64,000 nucleotides of DNA from Lachnospiraceae bacterium (GTDB taxonomy: Bacteria > Bacillota > Clostridia > Lachnospirales > Lachnospiraceae): positions 1 through 64,000 of the forward strand of contig JAILAF010000031.1 in assembly GCA_024681775.1 (NCBI GenBank). The letters run 5' to 3'. The stretch's first letter is position 1. Each line of letters begins with the position of its first letter. Of the stretch, positions 8,005-17,036 are shown piece after piece. The position numbers and the translations under genes are program-made. Below the pieces are notes generated by a model, which searched no databases, had not been told where the DNA came from, and saw only the letters and a list, made by a program, of their open reading frames with translations.

Positions 8005-9414
8005 ATGATTGAACTGGACCAAGGTTTAATTGAGGATATTTCAGAGGTTACTTACAAAAATGTGTTTGTATATAGGTATTTGACCGAGAAATTGTTCTAC
8101 GTAGAAGATGAAGATGAATTAATAAATAACTCCGCATATAGTGGCAAGAATCCGCCGTTGCTCCAGATGAAGGGATCTGAATATGTAGTTGAGACTGTTC
8201 TGAAATCCTATTATGAAAGGTTGGAGCCACGGGATTATCTGTTTATTGGAGGGATGTTTAGAAAAAATATCGGCGGAGAATTGGTACATACGGCGTTGGA
8301 TCCATATATCGATCTGCTTGATGCGTCAAAGTATACGATGATCGAGCCCTGCAACGAAATCAATTCGGAGATTCCCTTGCACACAATTAATTGTCATCCG
8401 ATCTTACGAAACCATATTGTCAATGGGTATGGAATAGATCGTATTGATTTGGCAGAACTGGAAGAAGCGATGAATGATTCACTTTTTCCTGTTGTGGAAA
8501 GGTTCTATGCACTTCGATTACCTCATTGCCAGAAAGAAAGTATTTTGTCGTCGCTGCAATGGTCACTCGCTTTACGAAGAGCGTATATGTCCTTTTATGA
8601 AGAAGTAATAAGAAGAGTGGCTCCTAAGGTGGTTTTGCATTCGCATGGAACATCTCGCAACTGTTGCTACGCTTACGAAGTGGCCAAGAGAAATGGCATC
8701 CCATGTATAGAAATAGACCACGGAGCAATTATTCACACTCGACGTTATACACAAAATTCTAAGTATTCGGACTTACATTTTTCGTTTAGTGATTTGGCTG
8801 AGAAATCCGCGCGAGACCTAGGAGTAACCAATGTTCGCGCAGTAGGGAAACCGGGAGTGCTGCAAAAGGGAGAAGACTATGCAGGACTAAACATGAGGAT
8901 TACAGTGGTTTGCGTTATCTCCAGCTGCGAACAAGGGCTTCTGGAGAAAGCCGGTATTTTGTCTGAAATGTTGCCTTCAGAATCATACATTGTAATGTAC
9001 AAACGGCATAGTGCAGAAAAGTGGGATGAAGAAACAGACGGATACATTAGAAAAACATATTCACGACTCAAAGTTATGGAGTTTGGAGTCGATATTAATG
9101 ACATATACAGAATCAGCCATATTGTAATCGGGGAAAAAAGTACGGCTTTATTAGAAGCAATCCCCTATGAGCACATAAAAATACTAATAAATAAAAGGAG
9201 GAATGATACTTCATTAGAAGAGGGCGGATGTTTGGCATTTTTTGAACAGGTAGTGAACAACGAGGAAATGATTTATACAGAGAGTGTTGATGAAATGTAT
9301 AAAGAAATCATGTCCTATGACAGGCTAAATAATTTCCGTCCCAAAGGTGACATTTATTGGCACAAGGATCCGGAAAAAAGTTTTCTCAAAAGTCTTGAAT
9401 GTTTTCACAGTTAG
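8005..9414 (+). CDS. Unassigned protein, possible GT-B-like surface carbohydrate enzyme
   Basis: I do not recognise a precise family for this 469-residue protein. It has no signal peptide or membrane segment. The middle part, VVLHSHGTSRNCCYAYE followed by NGIPCIEIDHG, resembles the domain junction seen in polysaccharide-processing GT-B proteins, where an N-terminal domain fetches an acceptor and a His-rich loop follows. The C-terminal IVIGEKSTALLEAIPY segment looks like the nucleotide-binding half of such enzymes. The first 190 residues have no clear match. It lies between a CgeB-like glycosyltransferase and an amidotransferase in the same direction, so a role in glycan synthesis is likely but unproven. 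Confidence 0.5.
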   Translation: MIELDQGLIEDISEVTYKNVFVYRYLTEKLFYVEDEDELINNSAYSGKNPPLLQMKGSEYVVETVLKSYYERLEPRDYLFIGGMFRKNIGGELVHTALDPYIDLLDASKYTMIEPCNEINSEIPLHTINCHPILRNHIVNGYGIDRIDLAELEEAMNDSLFPVVERFYALRLPHCQKESILSSLQWSLALRRAYMSFYEEVIRRVAPKVVLHSHGTSRNCCYAYEVAKRNGIPCIEIDHGAIIHTRRYTQNSKYSDLHFSFSDLAEKSARDLGVTNVRAVGKPGVLQKGEDYAGLNMRITVVCVISSCEQGLLEKAGILSEMLPSESYIVMYKRHSAEKWDEETDGYIRKTYSRLKVMEFGVDINDIYRISHIVIGEKSTALLEAIPYEHIKILINKRRNDTSLEEGGCLAFFEQVVNNEEMIYTESVDEMYKEIMSYDRLNNFRPKGDIYWHKDPEKSFLKSLECFHS

Positions 9415-9429
9415 AGAAAGGAGCAAAAA

Positions 9430-10545
9430 ATGTTTTATTGTAAAAAATGTGTAATGCCTAATACTCGACCTGGAATTTCTTTTAATTCGGAAGGGGTATG
9501 CTCTGCTTGTCAGTCATATGAGAGAAGAAAAACCATCGATTGGGATGCTCGATGGAAGGAGTTTGAGGAGATATGTGATAAGTACCGTGGAATGAATGGG
9601 GATGGGCCTGATTGCGCAATTGCTGTATCAGGAGGAAAAGACTCGCACTATCAGGTTCATTTGATGAAGAATGTAATGCATATGAACCCTATACTGTTTT
9701 CTGTAGAAGATAACTTTCCTATGACAGAGGCAGGAAAACATAATCTAAAAAATATTTCCGAGGAATTCGGATGCCCGATCATCAGTTTGAAACCGGATAT
9801 CGAAGCCCAAAAAAAATTAATGCGATACATGTTTGAAACATATGGGAAACCCACGTGGTACATTGACAGATTGATCTACACATACCCTCTTCTTATGGCA
9901 GTTAAGTTTAATACGCCGCTTCTTGTTTATGGCGAAAACGTGAGTTATGAATACGGAGGGGCAGATGCCAAGGAGACATATTCAGCAAAAGAACAACTGT
10001 GCAATGGTGTGGCAATTGGGATAGATGAGAAAGAATTGATCGAGGGAGCAGGCGTTGATGTTCAGGACCTTTACTTGACCAGAGCTCCTCGGGAAGAGGA
10101 ACTGGCAGCGCTGGATCCAATCTATATATCATATTTTACGCAGTGGAACAGTTTCAAAAATTATGAATTTGCCAGAAAACACGGGTTCCATGATCTTTCG
10201 CACGAATGGAATCGGACGCATCACGTAGAGAACTTTGATCAAATCGATAGCCGGGCATATTTGGTTCATTCATGGATGAAATATCCGAAATTTGGTCATG
10301 CTTCTGCAACGGACTATGCTGCTCGAATGGTACGATACGGTTATATAACGCGAGATCAGGCAGTACAGATGGTGAGAGATCATGACGGAAATTTGGATCC
10401 GTTATGCGTCAGGGATTTTTGCGATTTTTGCGGATATTCCGAATCTGAATTCTGGCAGATTATTGATAGTCTTTACAATACGGAACTGTTTGAAAAAGAC
10501 AATTCCGGTAAATGGGTGCTAAAGAATCCGGTTTGGAATGAGTGA
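9430..10545 (+). CDS. N-acetyl sugar amidotransferase (WbuX/WbpG/PseA family)
   Basis: This PP-loop ATPase converts an N-acetyl group on a sugar into an acetamidino group. That modification is known for pseudaminic and legionaminic acids on flagellin and for some O-antigens. Paired cysteines at 4/7 and 24/27 form a probable zinc site. The ATP-pyrophosphatase loop SGGKDS lies at 67-72, and a C-terminal CDFCGY motif is present. The length of 371 residues is standard. WbpG-type enzymes take ammonia from HisH/HisF-like partners, whereas PseA-type enzymes lack such neighbours. No hisH or hisF lies nearby here, so this behaves like PseA. It sits 15 bases after the preceding gene, behind a good AAGGAG site. 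Confidence 0.85.
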   Translation: MFYCKKCVMPNTRPGISFNSEGVCSACQSYERRKTIDWDARWKEFEEICDKYRGMNGDGPDCAIAVSGGKDSHYQVHLMKNVMHMNPILFSVEDNFPMTEAGKHNLKNISEEFGCPIISLKPDIEAQKKLMRYMFETYGKPTWYIDRLIYTYPLLMAVKFNTPLLVYGENVSYEYGGADAKETYSAKEQLCNGVAIGIDEKELIEGAGVDVQDLYLTRAPREEELAALDPIYISYFTQWNSFKNYEFARKHGFHDLSHEWNRTHHVENFDQIDSRAYLVHSWMKYPKFGHASATDYAARMVRYGYITRDQAVQMVRDHDGNLDPLCVRDFCDFCGYSESEFWQIIDSLYNTELFEKDNSGKWVLKNPVWNE

Positions 10546-10546
10546 A

Positions 10547-11692
10547 TCATATTGGCACAACGGAAAGAATATCTGAAAGTCGGTTTTTATAGGAATATTC
10601 TTTCAATATTTTTTCCCTTCCTTTTTCTGCCAGGGCAATCCGTTCGGTATCGTGGGACAGGTAATAGGAGGCTTTCTCTACAGCCTCCTCCAGGCTTGAA
10701 TAAAGAATTACTTCTTCCCCATCGATGAAATTTTCGGCCAATTCCGGTTGATAATTTGACATAAGCGCCCCGCCGCAAGCCATGATATCCAGGGAGCGTA
10801 AGGGAATTCCGGATAGAATGCTTCGCAAAGTGGGGCAAAGATTAATTTTGCTGTAACGGAAAACTGCGGGCATTTCTGTATGATATTTTACAGGGCCCAT
10901 ATATTTCACATGGGAAGAAAAAGGGTAGGGGTGATCGGAATAAAATTTTGTTTCGAATAAATCACCCAATGTGTCCAATAACGTTACTCGCTCTGCGTAG
11001 GTGATCTGCTTCTCCAGAGCGTATGCTAATCCCTTTTTTGTCAGTATTGTGCTGAACCCTTTTTCACGGAAGGATGTGTTGATTCGATCCATTAATTCTT
11101 GTGTCAGCATGGGTGTAATAAGGTCTGTTCCGTAGATTTCGAGCTGAACGTCGATAGCGCTTTGGAGATAGCCTTTTGTGTACTCGTCCATGGGTAAGAG
11201 TAGAGGCTCTAATGAGGTTTCATATAATCTGCCAACGAAGGCTACTTCTCCACCGAGCTTTCGATATCCTTCCGAGAAACGGATGGCAGAAATCCGTTCA
11301 GCATTTACTGCCAGAGGCATATGGAAAACAGTAGTGATTCCCTGCTTTTGATACCGGGTGACCTCTTCTCTGTCAAATAAAAAGATCCGATTTGTTTCCA
11401 ATGGGAAGTAGTGCTCCAGTTCTTCTGCCAATGGAGAGTCGCAACTCCAGGAAACATAAGGGATTTTAGCTTCATTTGCTACGATTGCAACAACGGGATA
11501 GAAGTTGACACTAAAGATCATATCAAAGGGCTCAGATGCCAGTTTTTTTTGAAATCGATCGTAAAAAAAGTCATCTTTGCATCGATTATCGAAATGATAG
11601 TAAACGGTGCGCACATAATGCCCCATAGTTTGCAGAGTATCTAATATATCGTTATACAGATAACTCCCCATATCATAGAATAGGATTCTCAT
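10547..11692 (-). CDS. CgeB/DUF3880-like GT-B glycosyltransferase 2
   Basis: This 381-residue paralogue of the 31003, 32188 and 35721 proteins shares two motifs with them. One is FSVNFYPVVAIVANEAKIPY followed by SWSCDSP. The other is the C-terminal INLCPTLRSILSGIPLRSLD, then MACGGALMSNYQ. I chose the ATG at 11692 because it has an AAAGGG site 7 bases upstream and aligns with the paralogues. A 16-residue extension from 11740 does not. It is on the minus strand, opposite to its neighbours, and convergent with the amidotransferase, their ends one base apart. That inverted placement suggests it was inserted or inverted after the neighbouring operon formed. The sugar donor is unknown. Confidence 0.78.
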   Translation of the reverse strand: MRILFYDMGSYLYNDILDTLQTMGHYVRTVYYHFDNRCKDDFFYDRFQKKLASEPFDMIFSVNFYPVVAIVANEAKIPYVSWSCDSPLAEELEHYFPLETNRIFLFDREEVTRYQKQGITTVFHMPLAVNAERISAIRFSEGYRKLGGEVAFVGRLYETSLEPLLLPMDEYTKGYLQSAIDVQLEIYGTDLITPMLTQELMDRINTSFREKGFSTILTKKGLAYALEKQITYAERVTLLDTLGDLFETKFYSDHPYPFSSHVKYMGPVKYHTEMPAVFRYSKINLCPTLRSILSGIPLRSLDIMACGGALMSNYQPELAENFIDGEEVILYSSLEEAVEKASYYLSHDTERIALAEKGREKILKEYSYKNRLSDILSVVPI

Positions 11693-11807
11693 AAGTACAC
11701 CCTTTCGTTGTTGACTTTGCAAATATTGTATCATAATCAAAATAAATGGAGAATTTTTTGGGATGTTTCTCTATTGAATATTTGCATTCCTTGGGAGAAA
11801 GCAAAGG

Positions 11808-13373
11808 ATGGATAAAACCCTCACAGAACTGAAAAAAGAGATAATGAAAAACCCTACGGCGATTTCGAATGAAGCAATCGCACTGATTAACACGATAGTG
11901 TCTGGATGGGAATCGCTTCTTCCAAGCGCAAGAGAGAGTATTTTTTCGTTTGTATCCGAACTGGCGGATGGTACATCGGCAGCCAATGGGTTGTTTTTGT
12001 ATTCTTGGTTGCTGGCGCTGGAAAATAAGCCGCAATACCTGATTAAGCTTCAAGATATAGGTATGCGAAGTGAAACACTCTCTATCGAGACTCGGTATTT
12101 TTGGCTGAGACAATGTGATGTCAAAATATTCAAATCTCCTCAAATTGCAACAAAAGAAACTAAGATCAATCAATGGAAATGGTTGAGAAAGCTGACAAAT
12201 GAATATGCTGAGATATTGGAGAATGAGTATGGGAGATCATTAAGGAAAATTCCATATAGCGAACGAAATTCTTCGTATGTTATCGTGTTGGCAAGTCAAA
12301 TTTTATCAAAACTGCATAGCCCTACGATGATAACGCTGGACAGATGCAAAACAATGATTGAAAGATGTAACAAGACGGTTTTGCTAATAAATGTCGCAGA
12401 TGGAATAACACAAGTAGGAAGTACCCAAATTTGGGGGAAGTTTATAGAGAGCTATGTGGAAGAGTATACGGAAGTCGATCGGTTGGAATGGGAAGGGTGT
12501 TCGATTCCATTTTTTCAATGCAACCCGGATATGCCGAATAGGGATGTGATTGATTATTTGCTGGGATTTATTGCCCAGCGTCCTCCTGCATTTGTTGTGA
12601 GCATTGGTGGAGGGGATCTTTTCACGGGATTAGTTAATCGCTTGGTTCCGGTGCTCACGGTTGGCATGTCTGCATCAATCCCTGGCGATGATACTGATTA
12701 TGTTTCAATTCCCGGTGAATTGAGCGATGAGGATAAAGCGGTTGTAAATGCGTTGCACATAGATGAAAACAAAATATTGCGTAGCCTGTTTACCTATTCC
12801 ATACAAAAGAAATGCGGGGAATATAAAAGAAAAAACTATGGACTGTATGAAGATGATCAGGTGCTGGCGGTAGTAGGGAATCGGCTAAATGAAGAACTAA
12901 CGGATGAATTTTGGAAAGTGATGGAGCAGATTCAGGATCCTTTTACTAAGATTTTTCTGATTGGTGAGTATTCGGATGAGTGCTTGAAGGATCTGGAGCT
13001 CCGGTATCCTTTACTTGCCGGAAGAGTAATAAATGGGGGATATGCGAATGATCTGAGAGGGGTTTTGAAAATATGCGATTTATTTGTCAATCCCAGGAGA
13101 TCGGGGGGAGGAACCTCCGCAGTTATTTCTTTGGATGCGGGGGTTCCGGTTATAACATTGCGCTATGGTGATGTTTATTATGTCGCCGGAGATGATTTCG
13201 CAGCAGAGGCAATTGAGGATTATCCCGAAATAATCGAGCAATATCGGAATGATTTGGCGTATGTGAAGAGCCAGAAGGAAAAAGCTTTGAAGCGAGCAAG
13301 TATTCTTCAAGATACAGAAGGGGAATTTTGTAAACTTATCGCTTCCTTGGAAATACATATATCAGGAGAATAA
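11808..13373 (+). CDS. Large GT-B glycosyltransferase-like protein
   Basis: This 521-residue protein has a helical N-terminal part (1-180) and a C-terminal nucleotide-sugar-binding domain. In that domain DLFVNPRRSGGGTSAVISL and DAGVPVITL mirror the donor-site region of GT4/GT41-type enzymes. The middle contains FVVSIGGGDLFTGLVNRLV, a Gly-rich turn followed by a stretch naming the first Rossmann domain. The ATG at 11808 follows a GGGAGAAAG site. It starts a long rightward series and is followed four bases later by a small hypothetical gene. A role in protein or glycan glycosylation is inferred from fold and location. I could not settle the CAZy family. Confidence 0.6.
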   Translation: MDKTLTELKKEIMKNPTAISNEAIALINTIVSGWESLLPSARESIFSFVSELADGTSAANGLFLYSWLLALENKPQYLIKLQDIGMRSETLSIETRYFWLRQCDVKIFKSPQIATKETKINQWKWLRKLTNEYAEILENEYGRSLRKIPYSERNSSYVIVLASQILSKLHSPTMITLDRCKTMIERCNKTVLLINVADGITQVGSTQIWGKFIESYVEEYTEVDRLEWEGCSIPFFQCNPDMPNRDVIDYLLGFIAQRPPAFVVSIGGGDLFTGLVNRLVPVLTVGMSASIPGDDTDYVSIPGELSDEDKAVVNALHIDENKILRSLFTYSIQKKCGEYKRKNYGLYEDDQVLAVVGNRLNEELTDEFWKVMEQIQDPFTKIFLIGEYSDECLKDLELRYPLLAGRVINGGYANDLRGVLKICDLFVNPRRSGGGTSAVISLDAGVPVITLRYGDVYYVAGDDFAAEAIEDYPEIIEQYRNDLAYVKSQKEKALKRASILQDTEGEFCKLIASLEIHISGE

Positions 13374-13377
13374 TCAG

Positions 13378-13851
13378 GTGAAGATTGCATTTGTGGCATC
13401 TGAAACAAGCAGTTTGGCATATGCCCAAGAAAAGATATGTAGAATTGTAAACGAAAGCTTCCCTAACGCAGAAATTGCTTTTTTTCTTCGGAAAGACCAA
13501 ACGGATAATTTGAATGAAATTAAGGAATTTGCCCCGGAGCTTATGGTTACATGGAATCTCGAAGGATTTGAAATGTGTACGATTATGGATGCTATTGCTT
13601 ATAATCTTCTGCATTGCAGGCAGCTGCATCTTCTTCCCGGTACCGGTTGGGATACAGAAGAAAACCGAAAAATATTACGCAAGCAATTGAGTCTGACTAT
13701 GTTTTTCTACTGCGGCGATGAGGAGCAGAAAAGACGTTTGACAGAGATTAATCCGGATGTACCATTTTTGGAGATAAACCCATCACTTATGGCGGAAGAG
13801 GGGGTGTGGGAGACTCTGCCGAAAATGATAAGTTCTGTGATGGAGAACTGA
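13378..13851 (+). CDS. Small protein of unknown function in the glycosylation island
   Basis: I do not recognise this 157-residue protein. It starts with GTG at 13378, four bases after the previous stop, behind AGGAGAATAA. The sequence has alternating strands and helices, for example KIAFVASETSSLAYAQEKI then ELMVTWNLEGFEM. This suits a single Rossmann-like domain, perhaps half of a GT-B enzyme. It lacks membrane segments and obvious catalytic motifs. Tight coupling to the upstream glycosyltransferase suggests a partner subunit or accessory domain. Confidence 0.6.
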   Translation: MKIAFVASETSSLAYAQEKICRIVNESFPNAEIAFFLRKDQTDNLNEIKEFAPELMVTWNLEGFEMCTIMDAIAYNLLHCRQLHLLPGTGWDTEENRKILRKQLSLTMFFYCGDEEQKRRLTEINPDVPFLEINPSLMAEEGVWETLPKMISSVMEN

Positions 13852-13897
13852 CAGTTTGTGGAGCCTGGCTTGTGGGAAAAATAGTCGATAGAACGGA

Positions 13898-15022
13898 ATG
13901 AAAACTATGGGAAAACAAATCAATGTTACTCGTTCATCAATGCCTCCTTATGAAGAATTCATTGAGGCCATAAAGCCCCTATGGGAAAGTCACTGGCTCA
14001 CCAATATGGGGAAATATCATAATGAACTTCAGGAACGATTGAAGGAATATCTTGGAGTGGAAGGCCTCTCGCTGTTGGTCAATGGACATATGGGGCTTGA
14101 GTTGGGACTGCAGGCCTTTGGTTTTCCGGAAGGCGGAGAGGTCATAACGACTCCTTTTACATTTATTTCGACAACACATGCCATAGTGCGAAATAAATTA
14201 AGACCGGTATTCTGTGATGTGAAGCCGAAAGACGGGACTATTGATGAAACAAAAATTGAAGAGCTGATCACAGAAAAAACTGTAGCGATTCTGCCCGTTC
14301 ATGTATACGGAAACCTGTGTAATACGGAAGCAATAGAAAGAATTGCCAGAGATTATAATCTTAAAGTTATTTATGATGCCGCGCATGCATTTGGTGAAAG
14401 TGTTAACGGGCGAGGCATCGGAAGCTTTGGCGATGCTTCCGTGTTCAGCTTTCACGCAACCAAAGTATTCAATACCATCGAGGGCGGGGCGGTTGCATTT
14501 CATGAGCACCAGATCTATGAAAAACTGTACAATCTGAAGAATTTTGGAATCAGAGGAGAGTCTCTGGTCACTGAAGTGGGCGCAAATGCAAAAATGAATG
14601 AAGTCTGCGCAATTATGGGGCTTTGTAACCTTGAGCATTTGGAAGATGCCATTGCATCGAGAAAAAAAGTATTTGACACGTATGTCGCAGAGCTGGCGGA
14701 CGTTGAAGGAATTGATATTTTTAGAATTGTTAAGGACGGAGAAGTGAACAATTATGCTTACTTCCCGATTCTCGTTAATGATCCATATCCTCTCAGTCGA
14801 GACGAATTATATCTTTCGATGCATGAAAAGGATATTTTTCCCCGCAAGTATTTTTATCCGATCACATCCGATCAGAATTGCTTTAGAAATAAATATAAAA
14901 ATCTAAATCTTTCTGTCGCAAGGGAACTGTCGGAGCATGTTCTTACGTTACCAATCTATGAGGGACTTATGGAAGAAGACCAGAGAAGAGTAATAAATTC
15001 TATCAAAACTACGGGCAAATAA
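13898..15022 (+). CDS. DegT/DnrJ/EryC1/StrS-family PLP aminotransferase
   Basis: This predicted aspartate-aminotransferase-fold enzyme transfers an amino group from glutamate to a keto-sugar, usually an NDP-4-keto or 3-keto hexose. The PLP-binding Lys is K189 in FSFHATKVFNTIEGG, preceded by the cofactor-contacting YDAAHAFG (159-166). PVHVYGNL is also standard. The length of 374 residues is normal. It differs clearly from the LegC-like enzyme at 40779, so the window encodes two separate aminations. It is the first gene of a rightward cassette of metabolic enzymes. Its substrate could be a nucleotide sugar or a small keto/aldehyde intermediate made by that cassette. Confidence 0.85.
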   Translation: MKTMGKQINVTRSSMPPYEEFIEAIKPLWESHWLTNMGKYHNELQERLKEYLGVEGLSLLVNGHMGLELGLQAFGFPEGGEVITTPFTFISTTHAIVRNKLRPVFCDVKPKDGTIDETKIEELITEKTVAILPVHVYGNLCNTEAIERIARDYNLKVIYDAAHAFGESVNGRGIGSFGDASVFSFHATKVFNTIEGGAVAFHEHQIYEKLYNLKNFGIRGESLVTEVGANAKMNEVCAIMGLCNLEHLEDAIASRKKVFDTYVAELADVEGIDIFRIVKDGEVNNYAYFPILVNDPYPLSRDELYLSMHEKDIFPRKYFYPITSDQNCFRNKYKNLNLSVARELSEHVLTLPIYEGLMEEDQRRVINSIKTTGK

Positions 15023-15043
15023 TTAAGCAAAGAGGGGATAAGA

Positions 15044-16972
15044 ATGTGTGCTATTTGTGGGTTCTTTAGCTTTAGCGGACCGATGTATGGCGAATATGAA
15101 AAAGTAAGGGAATCAATGCGTTCCATGTTGCATCGTGGACCGGATGATCAAGGGGCGGTATCGATAAATGTTGATAACGGTATTTATGGCATTAATCTGG
15201 AGCAGAGTGATTATCCAGAAAAATGTGATGGCATTTTTGGGTTTAACAGATTGAGTATAAAGGATTTAAGCTCTGAAGGGCACCAGCCGATGGTGTCTGA
15301 CGACAATAATGTCGCACTGATATTTAATGGTGAAATCTATAATGATAGCGAGATAAGAGATGAGTTGCTAAAAGCAGGCTGGGTGTTCAGAGGACATTCA
15401 GATACTGAGGTGTTGCTCAAATGCTATTTGGAGTACGGATTCGATGTGACTGTCAGAAAACTGAACGGTATGTTTGGGTTCGCAATTGTAGACCTTCGTT
15501 TAAATCGGCTTTTTATTTCCAGGGATAGATTTGGTATCAAACCAATATATTACTGTATTCAAAAAGGGATGATTTCTTTTGCCTCGGAGTTGAAAGGACT
15601 CATCCCTTTTTCGAATGTTACTCGAGAAATAGATATAGATGCTTATAACTCGAGAATAATGTTTTCAAGACTAAGTGACAGAGTGTTGTTAAAAAATGTT
15701 CAAATGCTCGACCCTGGGTGTTTTTTATGTGCTTCCTTTGATGGAGTTATCAATCAAGGAAAATATTGGGATATCGATAAATACATCAGAGTAAACGACA
15801 GATTTAATAATATTGAAGAGGCAATAGATGAATTAGATGTTCTTCTTGAAAATGCTGTAAGACGACAAATCGTATCAGATGTTCCTGTGGGGTGCCAGGT
15901 TTCGGGTGGTATTGATTCAACCTTGATTTGCTATTATGCAAATAAAACAGGTGGACAAACTATCAAGGACGGGATTTCGATAGTAGACAGTAGCAAAACA
16001 GGGAAAAATGAAGAATACTATATCGATCAAGTTGGCGAAAGGCTGGAGTTAAATATTCATAAACATTGGATGGATGAGGATTTTTTCTTAAAAAATTTTC
16101 AATATGCATCCTGGTGTAATGATGCTCCACTATATCAACCATATTTTGTTTCTTTCTATTTGCTAGCAAAAGAAGCAAAAAAATATGTGACTGTTCTAAT
16201 GAGTGGAGAGGGAAGCGATGAAACAGCCGGAGGGTATGGAAGATTTTCTGCCGGATTGTTCTTCCCCTTTATACAAAAAAATATTGAGGTTTCCAGTACG
16301 ATAAAGAAATATGACAGTTTCGCGGAATATGAGATCATGTCAGATTCCACAATCACGGGTTTTTGTACGAAGGGATATCGGGGGGCTAATGATTTAATAG
16401 CAACAGAAGTAGACAGGTTTAACAGACTTAGCGGTTCTGATTTCACAAAGCAACTGAAATATGAGACTCTTTATCGCCTCCCTGAAGCTTGCCTTCGGCA
16501 GGACAAAATGACTATGGCTGCAACGATAGAAAATCGTGTGCCACTGCTGGACAATGAGGTTGTGGATTTCGTTATGACGTTGCCGGAAAGTTACTTAATC
16601 CGGTTCGCCGATACATCACCATGTAATCTTGGACCAAACCCTTTCAGATGGGTTGAGGGAAAATACATATATAAGGAACTGCTGAAAAGAAAGTTCGGGC
16701 ATGAATTTGTATATCGAAAAAAAGGCATTATGGTCTTCGATGAAAAGAAAATACTAAGTGGAGATGGATTCAAAAATTTATATTTTGAGATCATTTATCC
16801 ATCAATGCGGGATAGAGATATGGTTGATTATATATATATCAATAATCTCTATGAAAGAATAGATTCGCTTAGTAAAAATGAGGTTAACCTTTTTTGGAGA
16901 TGTATAGGCCTTGAACTATGGACGATGCAGTTTATAGATGGAAAATACATCCCAACATCTATACCTCAATAA
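15044..16972 (+). CDS. asnB: Asparagine synthetase-type amidotransferase (glutamine-hydrolysing)
   Basis: This two-domain enzyme hydrolyses glutamine and uses ATP to amidate a carboxylate. The N-terminal class II glutaminase starts MCAICGFF, with Cys2 as nucleophile after Met removal, and carries MLHRGPDDQG and FNGEIYN. The synthetase domain has the PP-loop SGGIDS (287-292) and SGEGSDE further on. At 642 residues it is full length. Housekeeping asparagine synthesis is possible. However, AsnB paralogues are common in surface-polysaccharide loci, where they amidate a uronic acid or other carboxyl group. Its position between an aminotransferase and an ATP-grasp ligase supports such a dedicated job here. 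Confidence 0.88.
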   Translation: MCAICGFFSFSGPMYGEYEKVRESMRSMLHRGPDDQGAVSINVDNGIYGINLEQSDYPEKCDGIFGFNRLSIKDLSSEGHQPMVSDDNNVALIFNGEIYNDSEIRDELLKAGWVFRGHSDTEVLLKCYLEYGFDVTVRKLNGMFGFAIVDLRLNRLFISRDRFGIKPIYYCIQKGMISFASELKGLIPFSNVTREIDIDAYNSRIMFSRLSDRVLLKNVQMLDPGCFLCASFDGVINQGKYWDIDKYIRVNDRFNNIEEAIDELDVLLENAVRRQIVSDVPVGCQVSGGIDSTLICYYANKTGGQTIKDGISIVDSSKTGKNEEYYIDQVGERLELNIHKHWMDEDFFLKNFQYASWCNDAPLYQPYFVSFYLLAKEAKKYVTVLMSGEGSDETAGGYGRFSAGLFFPFIQKNIEVSSTIKKYDSFAEYEIMSDSTITGFCTKGYRGANDLIATEVDRFNRLSGSDFTKQLKYETLYRLPEACLRQDKMTMAATIENRVPLLDNEVVDFVMTLPESYLIRFADTSPCNLGPNPFRWVEGKYIYKELLKRKFGHEFVYRKKGIMVFDEKKILSGDGFKNLYFEIIYPSMRDRDMVDYIYINNLYERIDSLSKNEVNLFWRCIGLELWTMQFIDGKYIPTSIPQ

Positions 16973-17036
16973 CATATGGAAGAGCAATCCGAATATAGAT
17001 TTCATGAACTAAAATAATTATAGAGAGATCAAAGGA

